Assembly (NCBI GenBank): GCA_034620365.1
Contig: JAQGEQ010000054.1
Span: 186,001 to 250,000, forward strand
Length of the DNA: 64,000 nt
Reading direction: 5' to 3'
From: Pegea sp. RAD2-039
Lineage: Eukaryota > Chordata > Thaliacea > Salpida > Salpidae
The position numbers were made by a program, and so were the translations under genes. The notes beneath the pieces were generated by a model. That model was not told where the DNA came from. It saw only the letters and a list, made by a program, of their open reading frames with translations, and made no database searches. The first letter of the stretch is position 1; each line of letters starts with the position of its first letter. Below, one piece after another: positions 25,144 through 40,354 of the stretch.

Positions 25144-26438
25144 AACTAAACAAACTGTTACAATTATTTCATTACATACAAAATTCTAAGAGAATTGAAT
25201 GAAGAAATGTATTACATTAGTAGAAGACAGATGATAACTACAAACAGGTTACCAAGATATATATAATCTCTGGTAGCTTAATATATTAGATCTTAAGTTG
25301 AGACATGATGATTCTATGAAAGATTTAAAAAACGAACGAAAAAACGAGGTGTATATTGGAGATAAACATGTTAAAAACCAAAGAAAACAGAATCATGCTT
25401 AGTAAACAGAAGAAACTTATTAAAGCTACTAAAACTTCAAAAAAGCTTCATTTTAATACCCAAAAAAATGTTGAATTTAAGAGGATTGTACAAATGATGA
25501 TTTCTAAATAAGTGTAAGCAAAAAAAGTTGTTTCAATAAAGTGTACACAAGAAAAGCATTATTTAATGCATAGGTTGTATACATATATGTTCATAAGAAA
25601 GAGAAGTTTGTAGAAATCTTATTGGTTGCATATGAATCTATAATCCTTTTGGAGTGGAGCACTACAGGCAATTATTAAATCAAGTTTACCTAGATGTCAT
25701 ATTAGAAGATTAAACACAAAAAATTAAATGAATTTAAAATCAAAAAACTTCATGTCTTACTTTTAAGAAAACTTTTTTTAAAATAACAGTTTTAAGTTAA
25801 GCTTTATATTGTCAATTAAAAGTATAACAAAAATATTAATAACTTGTTAGCTGGCCTCAAAAATACATTATATAAAGATTAATTATTATGTATCAACTAA
25901 ACAACGTTTCAATTAAACTAAAAAATCTTTTGATAAAATTTTATTTTTAAAGTTTTTTATTTATATTTTGTATCAGCTAACATAAACAAGATTTATTTAA
26001 AAGAGTTGTGTCAGGGATAAGTTGAAACATTATTTGGTGAAGTTAGGAAACTAGCAATAATCATTAAGCTTTCACTAAAACTAATTATTGATGTCATGCT
26101 AATAGATGTTATACTGATAGGGATAGACAACACTTCTAAAGTTATTTTTTTAGTTTTATAATCTTTACACTAATCATTAAAATAGTCACCTACTAGAAAA
26201 CTGACACAAGATGAAAAAAACTAAAACTAAACAGTTTAATAGTTGAATTGAAGTAGGAAATAGTTTATAAAGATAACCAAGCAATTATTCTATGGTTTCC
26301 ATGAAAAATTGCATTTAATTAGTCATTGTTGAATATATTCTGATTTACTTCAAGTTTCCAGGGTCTATTTAAACTTGTTGACGTTCAAAATGACCAAATA
26401 GTTACATGCATCTTTCTTGAGCAAATTATTCTTCAAAC
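25144..26438. other. spacer between ARFGAP1 and the second KCTD gene
   Basis: AT-rich; holds the ARFGAP1 promoter by position, but I see no clear promoter motif, RNA gene or repeat. Confidence 0.45.
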
Positions 26439-27059
26439 TCAAAGCTGTAGAATTTTTGCAGACGACGAACGCTCCAAATGAGAACCATTCATGGTATTAT
26501 TAATTTCTTTTGAAACAACACACAAAAATTCGGCCTGATCAGGACTTGTATAAGGATAAGGACTACTTACACTAATCAATTGTTCAAATTTCCACCCATC
26601 AGCTATAGATGAAATAGTATTAGTGAGTTCATCTTCTAAACATTGTATAACACGAAAAACATGTTTAGTTGGTTTGCCAGATGTAACAACTCGGTCTCTT
26701 TCTCTAATTCTTGTTTTCACCAAACTAACAAGCTCAGCGATATTATAAAACTCTGCTTCTTCAAGCACCCCCTCTTCTGAAACATTTTTATCAATTACCA
26801 ACTTTCCATGACGAAGGTAGTTAAGAACGGGAGCAAAATAACTTGGAGCACGATCTATTAAATAAGCTCCAGTCTCATCTTTATCAGAATCTAAATCATT
26901 ATTCTCATTACAAAGTTTATGTAAAAATGATCCAGGATATTTGCTTAGTGTATCTGTAGTAGTTACAAAGTGTTCACCACCAACATTCAGTTTCACCCAT
27001 TTGGCAGACTGCTGTGACTTTTTTATCTGTGGATTTTCTACAGATGTAGACTGATCCAT
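26439..27059 (-). CDS. KCTD5: BTB/KCTD adaptor, KCTD2/5/17 type
   Basis: Intronless frame of 206 residues and the better-conserved member of the inverted pair. The BTB/T1 domain (residues about 20-105) is identical in protein sequence to the plus-strand copy. The C-terminal half matches KCTD5 well: [29 protein letters not shown], then [17 protein letters not shown] and a Ser-rich tail ending SSSAKILQL. This C-terminal fold follows the BTB pentamer in KCTD5 and contributes to substrate contact; the proteins bridge Cullin-3 to targets in the cytosol. The symbol is chosen by likeness; KCTD2 and KCTD17 are equally possible orthologs. Vertebrate members have several introns, so the single exon may mean a retrocopy origin. 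Confidence 0.88.
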   Translation of the reverse strand: MDQSTSVENPQIKKSQQSAKWVKLNVGGEHFVTTTDTLSKYPGSFLHKLCNENNDLDSDKDETGAYLIDRAPSYFAPVLNYLRHGKLVIDKNVSEEGVLEEAEFYNIAELVSLVKTRIRERDRVVTSGKPTKHVFRVIQCLEDELTNTISSIADGWKFEQLISVSSPYPYTSPDQAEFLCVVSKEINNTMNGSHLERSSSAKILQL

Positions 27060-27066
27060 GATTAGA

Positions 27067-29644
27067 AATATTTTTTGGTAAAAAGGTTGAAAAAATTTAT
27101 AATCTATATCAACAAGAATAGCTAAAAAAAGTTAAAAATTTGATTAAATAGAAATTAAAAATTTTTATAATTAAAAAGTCACAAATTATTTTAAAAGGTA
27201 AGTATAATATTAGTAGAAAATATTCATAAATTCAATTTTGAAGAGTTAATTAGAGTCTTAAGTTTTAGTTTTGCATTCAACAAAATATTTTATAAACAAT
27301 TTTATAATCAGACGACAAACTAAAAAATTTAATTATAATTAAACCAAAACATTTTTAATTTATTTTTCTAATTTACTGTGTTAAAATAGCAATTCCATTT
27401 TATTTAACTCAAGGCTGCAGATGATAAATTTTAATGATTATTAATGGATAATTAATTCTAAAAAATTATTCAGCTCTTCTAGCAGACACAAAACAATATG
27501 AGCAGAAAGATAATAAAAAGGTGTTAAGTAACTCAGTACCTACACTAATTAAGCATTAAAATTTAGTATAAATGATATAGAAAGAATGTGATAACTGTAG
27601 AAGCATCAGTAAAATTTAAATTTCAAATTAGAAGTACAAACTAAGTAAAGAAACTGGTTAGCAAAATTACTTAAATCATAAATCTTGTTTAAACTATTCC
27701 AATTATAATAATGCCTAAAAGTTGTGTATAAGGATAAATGTAAAGTAATATGCTAAAAATTAAATTAAAAAGCTAATTTCAAATTATTTTAATAAACTTG
27801 ATAGTAATATTTATTCTATAGCTAAGTAAACTTCAAAATTAAATTTTTATTTTAAATAGTTCAAAAGCTTTAGAAGTAAATCTCAAACTTTTAAAAACTG
27901 ACAAGTAGAATTTTTATAATTCTAGATTTCAAAATATTCTAAATGCAAAAATTATTACATTCATTTCTATAATTATAAAATATTTAATATATTTAACTAA
28001 AAATTGTTCAACAATAGAAAGTAAGAGATAAATTTAAAATAATTTAGAGTTTTTAGTCTAAAAATTAACAACTTAATGCTAAACAATAAAAGCTAAAACT
28101 AAATGCAATAAAGGTTCTAAAGTTGAATAAAAATAAGTATATATAAGATCAACACAACATAGAAGATATGAAACGATAAGAACATATATTTTACATTTGA
28201 TATCATCAAAAAAATTTAAATCTGATTATAAGACACACAAATTTTAAAGTAAATCTATCACAACAATTTCAACAAAATAGAATTTACGACGTGGACTCAA
28301 TTTCGCCCAATTAAAATTGAAATTAAATACGTACTCCAAAATGACTAAATTAGATTATTGATTATTGCTTTTTTTGTTTTTGACAATTTTAACCACTTAA
28401 ATTTTGAAATAGTAATAAGTTTTTAATAGTTAATTGGCAGAAAGATGAAAAATATTAATTTACAATAGCAATTCAATTATAGCACAAACTTTTAAATTTG
28501 TTTAAAAAAACTTCCTGTAAGAATTGTTGATATGCTATAAAAAGATTTATCTTTAGAAAGTTATTTTAAAATAGATTTAAGTTTGGGTTTGAAAGGAGTG
28601 AAAATTATTTTGGTAGAGTGACATTATTGTATTTTGCGCTGATTGAAGTTCAGAACAATGCAACGGTTAAGTATTGCTTTAAGTATATTTTACTATCGTA
28701 AAATATTTTATGATCATCAAATGATTAAATTTAAGATAAATTTGTCAGAGAGAATTTACTTATATGACAAAGAATCAGTGGCTGGCTTAGAATCCATGAT
28801 TGACAATATCATCAACTTTAAAACAAGTCTTTACAAAAGATACAAGTAATACCACTAGTAAAAAAATTAATAAATACGTAAGTGAGAGAAAATTTATATT
28901 AATAATTAGCTTCCAAGGTTTGAAATGCTCAAACGTTACTTCATAAAATAAATGATTTTAAATATAGTAATTTTTTTATAAATCATTAGATAACAAACAA
29001 TTACATCGTCAAAAATACCTTCAACTAGTTAAGTATAAACTATTAAAAGTAGCCTCAAGTATAATTCTTTTAACTTAGACGGCTATCCTATTTTAGATAT
29101 TTCCTGGATATTTCATTAGTTTTTTATGATTGTAAGTCAGTTGGGATATTATCATGTCAAAAGAATAAGTTCAAACAATAAAAAAAGTTTATCTAGATTT
29201 GTATTCTTCATACTACTTAGTTTTAGAATATAGATACTTTGGTAATCAGTAAACAAGTGAAAAAAACCTTTTAAAAGAAAAACAGTCTTAGAGTTTCTTA
29301 AAGAAGGGCTAATCTACCAACAACTTAATAAATATCGGATTTATATATTAGGAGCTTAAAAGTATTTTTAATATGTTTAAAACCTTTTTTATGTGTTTTT
29401 AGTAAATATTTTGATAATGTTTTCACACAGAACATCATTTTTAGATTTTTTGAACTATAAAGATGTTCGAAATAACATGAAGCAATCAATTTTTATATTG
29501 GTATGTGTGAGCAATCATCAAATTTACAAATTTGCTTGAATTCTTATCAAACTTGAATATCGATCGAATTCAACTTGGGAAATAAATTCAAGTTTTTACC
29601 GCTGCTGGCGGTAAAGAGCCGCATTGTTGTTGAAGTATTACTGT
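27067..29644. other. AT-rich spacer before SSR3
   Basis: No gene recognised; a 68-codon plus-strand frame at 28643-28849 has no start context or homology I know. Around 27410-27530 a stretch containing AACAATATGAGCAGAAAGAT resembles one near 31830-31890 and may be a short dispersed repeat. Confidence 0.45.
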
Positions 29645-29652
29645 CCACGTCA
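29645..29652 (-). promoter_or_regulatory. ATF6/XBP1-like site upstream of SSR3
   Basis: CCACGTCA, the complement of TGACGTGG, lies 95 bp before the SSR3 start codon. TGACGTGG is the known core of the unfolded-protein response element bound by ATF6 and XBP1 in animals. SSR3 is an ER gene, so the placement makes sense, but a single 8-bp match is weak evidence. Confidence 0.4.
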
Positions 29653-29746
29653 TATGGTAAGGTACTTACGTGTAAAGGTTTTCGATTCACTTGTTTAACT
29701 TCATTTATAGTATTCATCTAAAACTCGGAAAAGCTTCGATACGACG

Positions 29747-31412
29747 ATGGCCCCTAAATCTAATTTTACTAAGGAGGAGGAACTGTTGCTTCAAGATTTT
29801 GGACGGGGACTCTCGCCTAAATCTTCTGCAATTTTTTACACCCATGCTTTGGTAGTCTCTATTCTTCCTCTTTGTAAGATATTTTTTTATTTGATGGAAA
29901 AGTTATTAAGTTTTATTGATAATCTTCAAATAGACAATTTTATTTTTATATTATTAAATATATTTGGTGAATAATTTAATTCATTAAAGATGTAATTGAA
30001 GTTTATGCATTCTGATGATTTATAAATTTATAATAACTAATTTTTTAATTATTTATCTTAAATGTCAATATAGCAAATAGTAAATCATTCTTATTTGTTC
30101 TTTTTAAAAATGTATAAATTTAAAACTATTTCAAAAGTAAACGTTTTGAAGTTGTAAAGTTTTAATTGTTATAAAATAAAAATTATCATATTATTGAGTT
30201 TTTAGAATATAATTTATTTTTGACTATTAAAAATTATTAATTGTTTTTATCTGCCAAACTTTTTTTAATTATATTTTTAACATTAAACTTTAAAAATTTT
30301 GCTTTCAAGTATAATTGGCAATAGAAAATTAATTTTATTTAAATTAATAAAGAATCTAAATTAATTAATTAAATTAGTATCCTTAATTAACAAACTAGCA
30401 ACTTCATTCATATTTTTTAAATACCTTTAATCAAAAATATATAATAATAATACTTTATCTTCTTTGTAATTCTAATTACCAATAAATAAAAATGTATTGT
30501 GTTAAAAATTATACAATAATATTCTGATTGATTTATAATATAAAATATTCAGCCAATACTGCTTCATTTTAGAATTAATTTTTTATAATTGAAACAAAGT
30601 TAATGATATTTTTTTATTTCTTTTAAGGGCTCTTCATTCAGATTCACCAGATGGAGCTAGTTGATAATGCAATTGTGTTTGGGGTTGGTTCTTTGATCAG
30701 CACTTACTTTATATCTCTTGCTTATAAAAACAATAAGTTTGATTATAAACATAAGTAAGTATATTCAGCAAAAGTGGAGATATTAGTTGAAATCAATCTT
30801 CTATTTATAGAATTGTTCAAAAACGAAGTGAAGGTGTTGCCGCTGAAGTCTATAGCATGATGAGTGAATCAGATTCCAAGAAGATATCAAAAAAAGAGAG
30901 AGATGAGAGGTTGGTTGGTTGATCAGGTTCACTTTCTTATCTTTTTATCTTTTAGAATCTTATGGAGAAAGAACGAGGTCGCTGAAACTGAATCTATGCA
31001 GTTAGCTGTCTTCTACACCAATTCAATCTTCCTTGGTGTCCTCATCTTTCTCTCCTTCTTTGTTTTCAGAAGCTACAATCCAATGCCGTATCCTTTCATA
31101 TGATTAGAATTTGTCCAAAAATTTTAGCTGGAAATTTTATAGAAAAGTTTTAAATCGATTTAAATTAATAGAAAATATTTAAAGACTTTAAAATATTATT
31201 TTAGAATTTTATAAACTGTTTTCTATTTTTTTAACTTTATTAAATTAAAAGTAATTACAAGAAGCTTCTTTTAAAGACCTTTAAAATTAACTTCTTGATG
31301 CAAATAACTGTAAACTTCCTTAGCTAACTGATTGATCTTTAGAAACTACATCATCTCAATGTTTATTGCAAGTGGTGCCGCGGCTCTTTTGTCAACATCT
31401 TCCAACAATTAG
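29747..31412 (+). CDS. SSR3: translocon-associated protein gamma subunit
   Basis: Five exons (29747-29873, 30628-30754, 30811-30909, 30956-31087, 31343-31412) encode 184 residues, as in vertebrate TRAP-gamma (185). The start MAPKSNFTKEEELLLQDFGR, the middle DNAIVFGVGSLISTYFISLA, the cytosolic KKISKKERDERILWRKNEVA and the final SMFIASGAAALLSTSSN all match the family. Four hydrophobic segments can be seen (THALVVSILPLWLF; NAIVFGVGSLISTYFISLAY; FYTNSIFLGVLIFLSFFVF; NYIISMFIASGAAALL). The protein is part of the four-subunit TRAP complex attached to the Sec61 channel in the rough ER. Exons 3 and 4 are separated by 46 nt only. Poly(A) signal AATAAA at 31648-31653. Its convergent neighbour SERP1 acts at the same channel. 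Confidence 0.93.
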
Positions 31413-31647
31413 ATCTTCAACTTTCTGTTGATGTCTTTTGATTGGTTAATTCAATAACCAACCACAACCAACCTTCAAAAGAAGATGGAATCTTTATTTT
31501 TTAGCAAAGTTTTTTTTTGGTTTGTTTTCTTCTCACAAATAATATTAATGAAGCAAAAAATAATATTGTTGAAGTAGTTTTAAATATCTGAAGAGTAGTT
31601 TCAACAATCTCATTTGTATCGGAATTACTTTTTGTTGTAATCCAAAC

Positions 31648-31653
31648 AATAAA
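31648..31653 (+). terminator. poly(A) signal of SSR3
   Basis: AATAAA 236 bp after the stop codon; positional inference. Confidence 0.4.
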
Positions 31654-31659
31654 ACGGCT

Positions 31660-33170
31660 CAAAAAGACTAATGAATTTATTTAAAAAAATCTGAACTCTT
31701 TGATGGCTCTTCTAGCATCAATTCAAGAAGCATTTAAAGACTTTTAGGAAATAAAATCTTGAATTAAGTGATGAGGAGGTGGAAAGGATTTTCTTGTAGC
31801 TACTTAATTAGTTTGTTTATTAGCATGGCTGCAGACCAGAAATTGTAGCGAACAAAACAGTATGAACAGAAAAAGATAATGAAAAGTAGGTTTAGAAAAA
31901 AATAGGATCCTGCAGAGATGCTACTAGTACTTTATGTTTATATAAATTATGAATACAAAATAATTGAAGGAACTAGCAGCATTGTATCATTTGAAACTTA
32001 AATCATATTTGTAAACAAAATGTTGAAAAAGCTGTTATCCACATCTTAGAAATGCTTTCCTAGTAAATGATTAAATTTAGCTTGCTCATATAATAGTAGT
32101 CATTTGCAAAAAGTATATTCCAGATATAAAAATAGATTTGTCAAAATAGTCTTCATCTGATTTAAAATTCAAATCTTTCAAACTTAAATTTTTTATGAAA
32201 CTGTGAGATGGTAGATACTGAAGTTAATTCAAATTAATTAATTTAATGCTTTAAGTTTGATTTTGTTAAAACATTTAGAAAAACTCGACTACTCATGATT
32301 TTTCTTGAAGATCTTTACTTTTCAACATTTATTTTAAAAACAAAAAGTTTTGAAGTAAAAATGAATCAGTGATGTGAAGACCTTTAGCTGATAGGGATAT
32401 TACTTCATATTCATCAGCAACATCAAAATGAAACTTACAAGTTTGTTTTAATCTAATCTGAAATTACAATTTGATACAGTCATCTGCTTTTTTCGACAAA
32501 ACTTTATGCAAAGACATTTATGTCACTTGATCAAGATTATTTTCTTTTTAAGTCTTTCAAGCTATTCAGCCTAAGGAGAATAACAACACCAAGTTAAGGA
32601 AGACATTCACATAACAAACCTCACGTGGTTGAAGGTGCTGAGGGCCTGTGTACAGCTATTTAGGGAGGTTACTGGTTTTAAAAATTAAATTTAGTTGTCT
32701 TTCCTGCACTTAAATCTTTTTACATTTCTCATATAACTTCATTACAAATTATTTTTATCATTTTTTATCTATTTACAAAACAAAACCCATTATGAAAAAC
32801 GACCAAATTCTTTTAAACATGTTTAATTTCAATCAATTCGAAAATATTTCACTTTTTATGCAAATCTATATTCTAGTTAAACATATTTTGACCATTTAAT
32901 TCATCAGATGTTAAAAGGAAGCTAAAAGTGCCAACAAACTTTTAGAAGTCTTACAAAGCATCTACCAGATGAACAAAGAAGTTTTAATCGCAAGAAAGAA
33001 AATAAATCAGAAAAAGAATTGGAAATCTGAACATAGGATGTCTTAAGGAGCTGAGAGGTTTAGAAAAATTTCTTTTACAGATTATAGAAGTCAATTATAA
33101 TTAAATTCAGGGAAAATTGTTATAAGTTCCAGAAGAGCAAAACACCAAATTTGTCATCTTTTTAAAAAGA
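31660..33170. other. intergenic DNA between convergent SSR3 and SERP1
   Basis: AT-rich. Around 32570-32680 there is a GC-richer stretch (CCTCACGTGGTTGAAGGTGC) of unknown nature. No frame or RNA fold is convincing. Confidence 0.4.
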
Positions 33171-33175
33171 TCTTT

Positions 33176-37140
<3,965 letters not shown>

Positions 37141-37392
37141 TGCTTTGACCGAGAACGGTCATGTTGCAAGCCAGGGCAGAAGTTATTGAGATCCAGTTGT
37201 TGCCCATGCAGCAGGATTCCACGCCAACAAGGAAATGCAGCGGAACAGAAGGAATGATGCAGCTACACCCAACTGACGTCACAGGAGCTTCCAGAAAGAC
37301 ACTGAGTACAACGACAAACTGCCTACGAGGCTCCAACTCCGGTTTTAAATTCGGAGTTTTGCTTCTCTTAGAAATGTTGTCATGAAACTGAC
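37141..37392 (-). mobile_element. SINE copy, 5'-truncated
   Basis: This 250-bp block is the reverse complement of 48380-48635 with scattered mismatches and a few small indels. Shared marks are the stem AACTCCG/CGGAGTT around a 10-nt loop, a TGACGTCA, and the end GACCGTTCTCxGTCAAAGCA. The likeness stops at TCAGTTTCATGAC, so the tRNA-like head present in the other copy is missing here; 5' truncation is usual for elements copied by target-primed reverse transcription. Open frames of 74 and 103 codons across it are chance. Confidence 0.75.
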
Positions 37393-37429
37393 TAATAATC
37401 TTCATAATTTTTTCTAATGTTGCCACGAT

Positions 37430-38033
37430 CTCAAATTCAAAATGTTTTATAATAAATAAAAAACTAGTGTAATAAATTCAACTTTATGAGTTTAACTTTT
37501 TGTTCTTTAATGACGTCATTGATGAGTTGTTAGAAGAAAACATTTCAGAAGAAAAAGCTTCGAACATGTTGTCTGTGAGAAAAGTTTTCTTAGATAGATG
37601 TTGACAGACAAACTTTGTAGGTCAAAACACTCCATCTCAATAACGTCAATTTATTTTGCTTATGATTCAAACTATACTCACCAAAGTTTTAATGAATCCT
37701 ATATAAACACCAAATAATTACAAACAAGTTTACTTTCTAAAGTTTTGGATTTTATAAAAGTTTATGATTCAAATTTTATTTCAAAAATCAAATTTTCATT
37801 TTCACACAGAAAATCTTATATAAATTTAACAAATTATATTTTAATTATTAGAAAGTCAAATACTTTTTTTCGTTGTGTTTTGATCTTAACATTAAACGAA
37901 GCCAGTATAAAGTTCAATGAATGCATAAAAATAGAAATTAGAAAACAAGGAAATTTTTTGTTTACTTTATAATTTAACTATTTTTATAACTTTCTGAAAC
38001 TCAGATTTTAAATGAAAATTTTGTTTGCTTACG
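37430..38033. other. spacer before the tRNA-Cys array
   Basis: AT-rich with one TGACGTCA near 37510. A 75-codon frame at 37745-37972 has no support. Confidence 0.4.
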
Positions 38034-38041
38034 TTAAAAAA

Positions 38042-38112
38042 GGGGACACCCGGATTTGAACCAGGGACCTCTCGATCTGCAGTCGAATGCTCTACCACTG
38101 AGCTATATCCCC
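38042..38112 (-). tRNA. tRNA-Cys (GCA), copy 1
   Basis: On the minus strand a 71-nt cloverleaf: acceptor GGGGATA/TGTCCCC, D arm GCTCAGTGGTAGAGC, anticodon loop CTGCAGA with anticodon GCA, T arm CCTGGTTCAAATCCGGG. The downstream side (lower coordinates) is a T run in the transcript sense, the pol III stop. Confidence 0.95.
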
Positions 38113-38237
38113 ATGTTTCAAGTTCAGTTTTTTGAAATTAATTTTCAATCAGCTGTTTTTGGTGATAAATCAAATTTATTTTTTTATTCAAATAATTATG
38201 TGAGAGAATTACAAATCTTTAAAGAAAATTAAAAAAA

Positions 38238-38308
38238 GGGGACACCCGGATTTGAACCAGGGACCTCTCGGTCTGCAGTCGAATGCTCTACCACTGAGCT
38301 ATATCCCC
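38238..38308 (-). tRNA. tRNA-Cys (GCA), copy 2
   Basis: Same gene as copy 1 except one base in the 3' side of the anticodon stem (CGG for CGA on the plus strand), which changes a pair near the stem end. A run of seven T follows in the transcript sense. Anticodon GCA is intact. Confidence 0.93.
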
Positions 38309-38434
38309 GATGTTTCAACTTCAATTTTTTGAAATTAATTTTCAATGAACTGTTTTTGGTGATAAATCAAATTTATTTTTTTATTCAAATAATTATGTGA
38401 GAGAATTACAAATCTTTAAAAAAAATTAAAAAAA

Positions 38435-38505
38435 GGGGACACCCGGATTTGAACCAGGGACCTCTCGATCTGCAGTCGAATGCTCTACCACTGAGCTATA
38501 TCCCC
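38435..38505 (-). tRNA. tRNA-Cys (GCA), copy 3
   Basis: Identical to copy 1 over all 71 nt, with the T-run terminator. Internal A and B boxes (TAGCTCAGTGG and GGTTCAAATCC) intact. Confidence 0.95.
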
Positions 38506-38631
38506 GATGTTTCAACTTCAATTTTTTGAAATTAATTTTCAATGAACTGTTTTTGGTGATAAATCAAACTTATTTTTTTATTCAAATAATTATGTGAGAG
38601 AATTACAAATCTTTAAAGAAAATTAAAAAAA

Positions 38632-38702
38632 GGGGACACCCGGATTTGAACCAGGGACCTCTCGATCTGCAGTCGAATGCTCTACCACTGAGCTATATCC
38701 CC
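38632..38702 (-). tRNA. tRNA-Cys (GCA), copy 4
   Basis: Identical to copy 1, with the T-run terminator. Confidence 0.95.
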
Positions 38703-38827
38703 ATGTTTCAACTTCAATTTTTTGAAATTAATTTTCAATGAACTGTTTTTGGTGATAAATCAAACTTATTTTTTTATTCAAATAATTATGTGAGAGAATT
38801 ACAAATCTTTAAAAAAAATTAAAAAAA

Positions 38828-38898
38828 GGGGACACCCGGATTTGAACCAGGGACCTCTCGATCTGCAGTCGAATGCTCTACCACTGAGCTATATCCCC
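38828..38898 (-). tRNA. tRNA-Cys (GCA), copy 5
   Basis: Identical to copy 1. The flank on its upstream side (above 38898) no longer matches the repeat spacer, so it marks the array's edge. Confidence 0.95.
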
Positions 38899-40354
38899 GA
38901 CGTTTTCCATATTTACAGCTTTAATAAATTAATAAATTAATTTTATCTGCACTAGTTCTTACTTTTTAAGTTGATTTTTTTTTAATTTTGTGCTTTTTAC
39001 AGTGTTTAATTTAACAGTGCAAAGATTATGTTAAGTTCAAATCTTAAAGAAAGTAAATCTCGATTTAATAAATTGCAATAAATTTTTTTTCAAAGTTTTA
39101 ATATTTCTTCTTGATTGATAATTTCAACCAAGTTGATAAATAAACATCAAGTTGAAGCTAATTTGCAAATTGCTAGGTGACCAGATGTCTTATGAATAAC
39201 GTCATTCCGTCGTGCTTCATTGCACACCGACAATTTTTGTAAACTTATTGAAACTAATTTCCGAAAATATTTGGAAAAGTGGTTCAGTAAATCGACCGAT
39301 AACATGACGTCACACATGGATACGCTTGAGCTAGTGCGTATTTTCATATCGATGCGCTTGTGACAGAAAGTCTGATTTTCAAATTTTGTTGAAAAAATAT
39401 TAATTTTTCCAAAGAGTTCCAAAAATCTACTTAAAACTTCTAATGTACAAAATTGAGGAAGTTCGCGCTAGGCAGCTTCGACTTCCTGAACATGACGTCA
39501 CAAAGTAGGGCAGTGGGTTTGGAAGTTGCCTTCTTTATACTTGCAGTGGCGTAATCGCGGTATGACGTCATCATCTCAATCAAGGGTGATCAAAGTTTTC
39601 ATCAAAATATTTTTGAAAATCATGAAAAGTTGTGGTCACATGACTTTTACTGGAGGCGTATGCACTTTAGTATGACGTCATTAACGTCTTTGGCTTCGTG
39701 AAGTAAGTTGATAATGAAGAGAAAAAACGCGAAAAAGATATAGGATTTGAAAAGGGCAGCAAAGTGATAAGATACTGTCACAGTCTCTTTTATTTATTTA
39801 TATTTCTTTTTATATATATATAAAATTTTAAAGTTTCAATCTTGAACAGAAGAAATTTAGTTAAAAGTTGAAAAAAAGGAAAAATGTTTGTTTGAAAACA
39901 GCGACAAGAAGAAAAAGCAAGACGAAAAAAAGATAAAAAAAAGTTGCTACTGAATTTATGAGTAAGTTTTTATCATTTTTATGTTTTTAAAATATTTACA
40001 TTTAAAATATTCTTTTCTAAATTTGTAAAAATGTTAAAAAGTAGAGTTGAAAGCTTTTTGCTATTTTCTCTTATGTCAGCGAAAGGTCAATTAAACACGT
40101 ATCGCGCGCATTACACACCCACGCGCGCGTATATGCGACGTACATGTGATCGGGTACACATACGCGTTTCTGCCCTTGAAAACTAGTCACGTGACCAACA
40201 TCCAAATTTCTTTTCATTTGACGCCATTTTTTCGTCAATTACAAATAAGCGCCGTGACCGCAAAAAAAGCGACAGTGACGTCACTAATGTAAACTTTTAA
40301 CTTGACGTCAAAAAAACAAATGTTTGTCTTCAGCGATTTCTCCAACAAGTTAAT
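38899..40354 (+). promoter_or_regulatory. upstream region and probable 5' UTR of RAR copy A
   Basis: The base composition shifts here to more G and C. It contains TGACGTCA near 39304, 39493, 39562, 39672, 40276 and 40303. A purine-rich stretch ends in a good donor, GTAAGT at 39962, and an acceptor TTTGTCTTCAG ends at 40333, 21 bp before the RAR start codon, so a 5' UTR intron 39962-40333 is likely. Alternating CG/CA/TA runs lie at 40102-40170. Promoter position is inferred, not shown. Confidence 0.4.

Larger units (their letters stand above)
38034..38898 (-). repeat. tandem array of five tRNA-Cys units
   Basis: Five units start at 38042, 38238, 38435, 38632 and 38828 (spacing 196-197 bp). 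Each holds a tRNA gene plus a nearly constant spacer with ATTTTTTTGAAATTAA-type sequence and ACTGTTTTTGGTGATAAATC. Units differ at only a few bases, which indicates recent unequal crossing-over or continued homogenisation. Confidence 0.93.

Noticed and set aside
28643-28849. 68-codon frame MKFRTMQRLSIALSIFYY
   Set aside because: AT-driven composition, no splice or promoter context and no recognised family.
38034-38898. CRISPR-like regular repeats
   Set aside because: The repeated 71-bp blocks are tRNA-Cys genes, the spacers are also alike, and the organism is an animal.
40084-40089. Retinoic acid response element upstream of RAR copy A
   Set aside because: Only a single AGGTCA half-site is present; no second half at a spacing of 1, 2 or 5. 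The three half-sites near 46.4 kb are likewise not spaced as a direct repeat.
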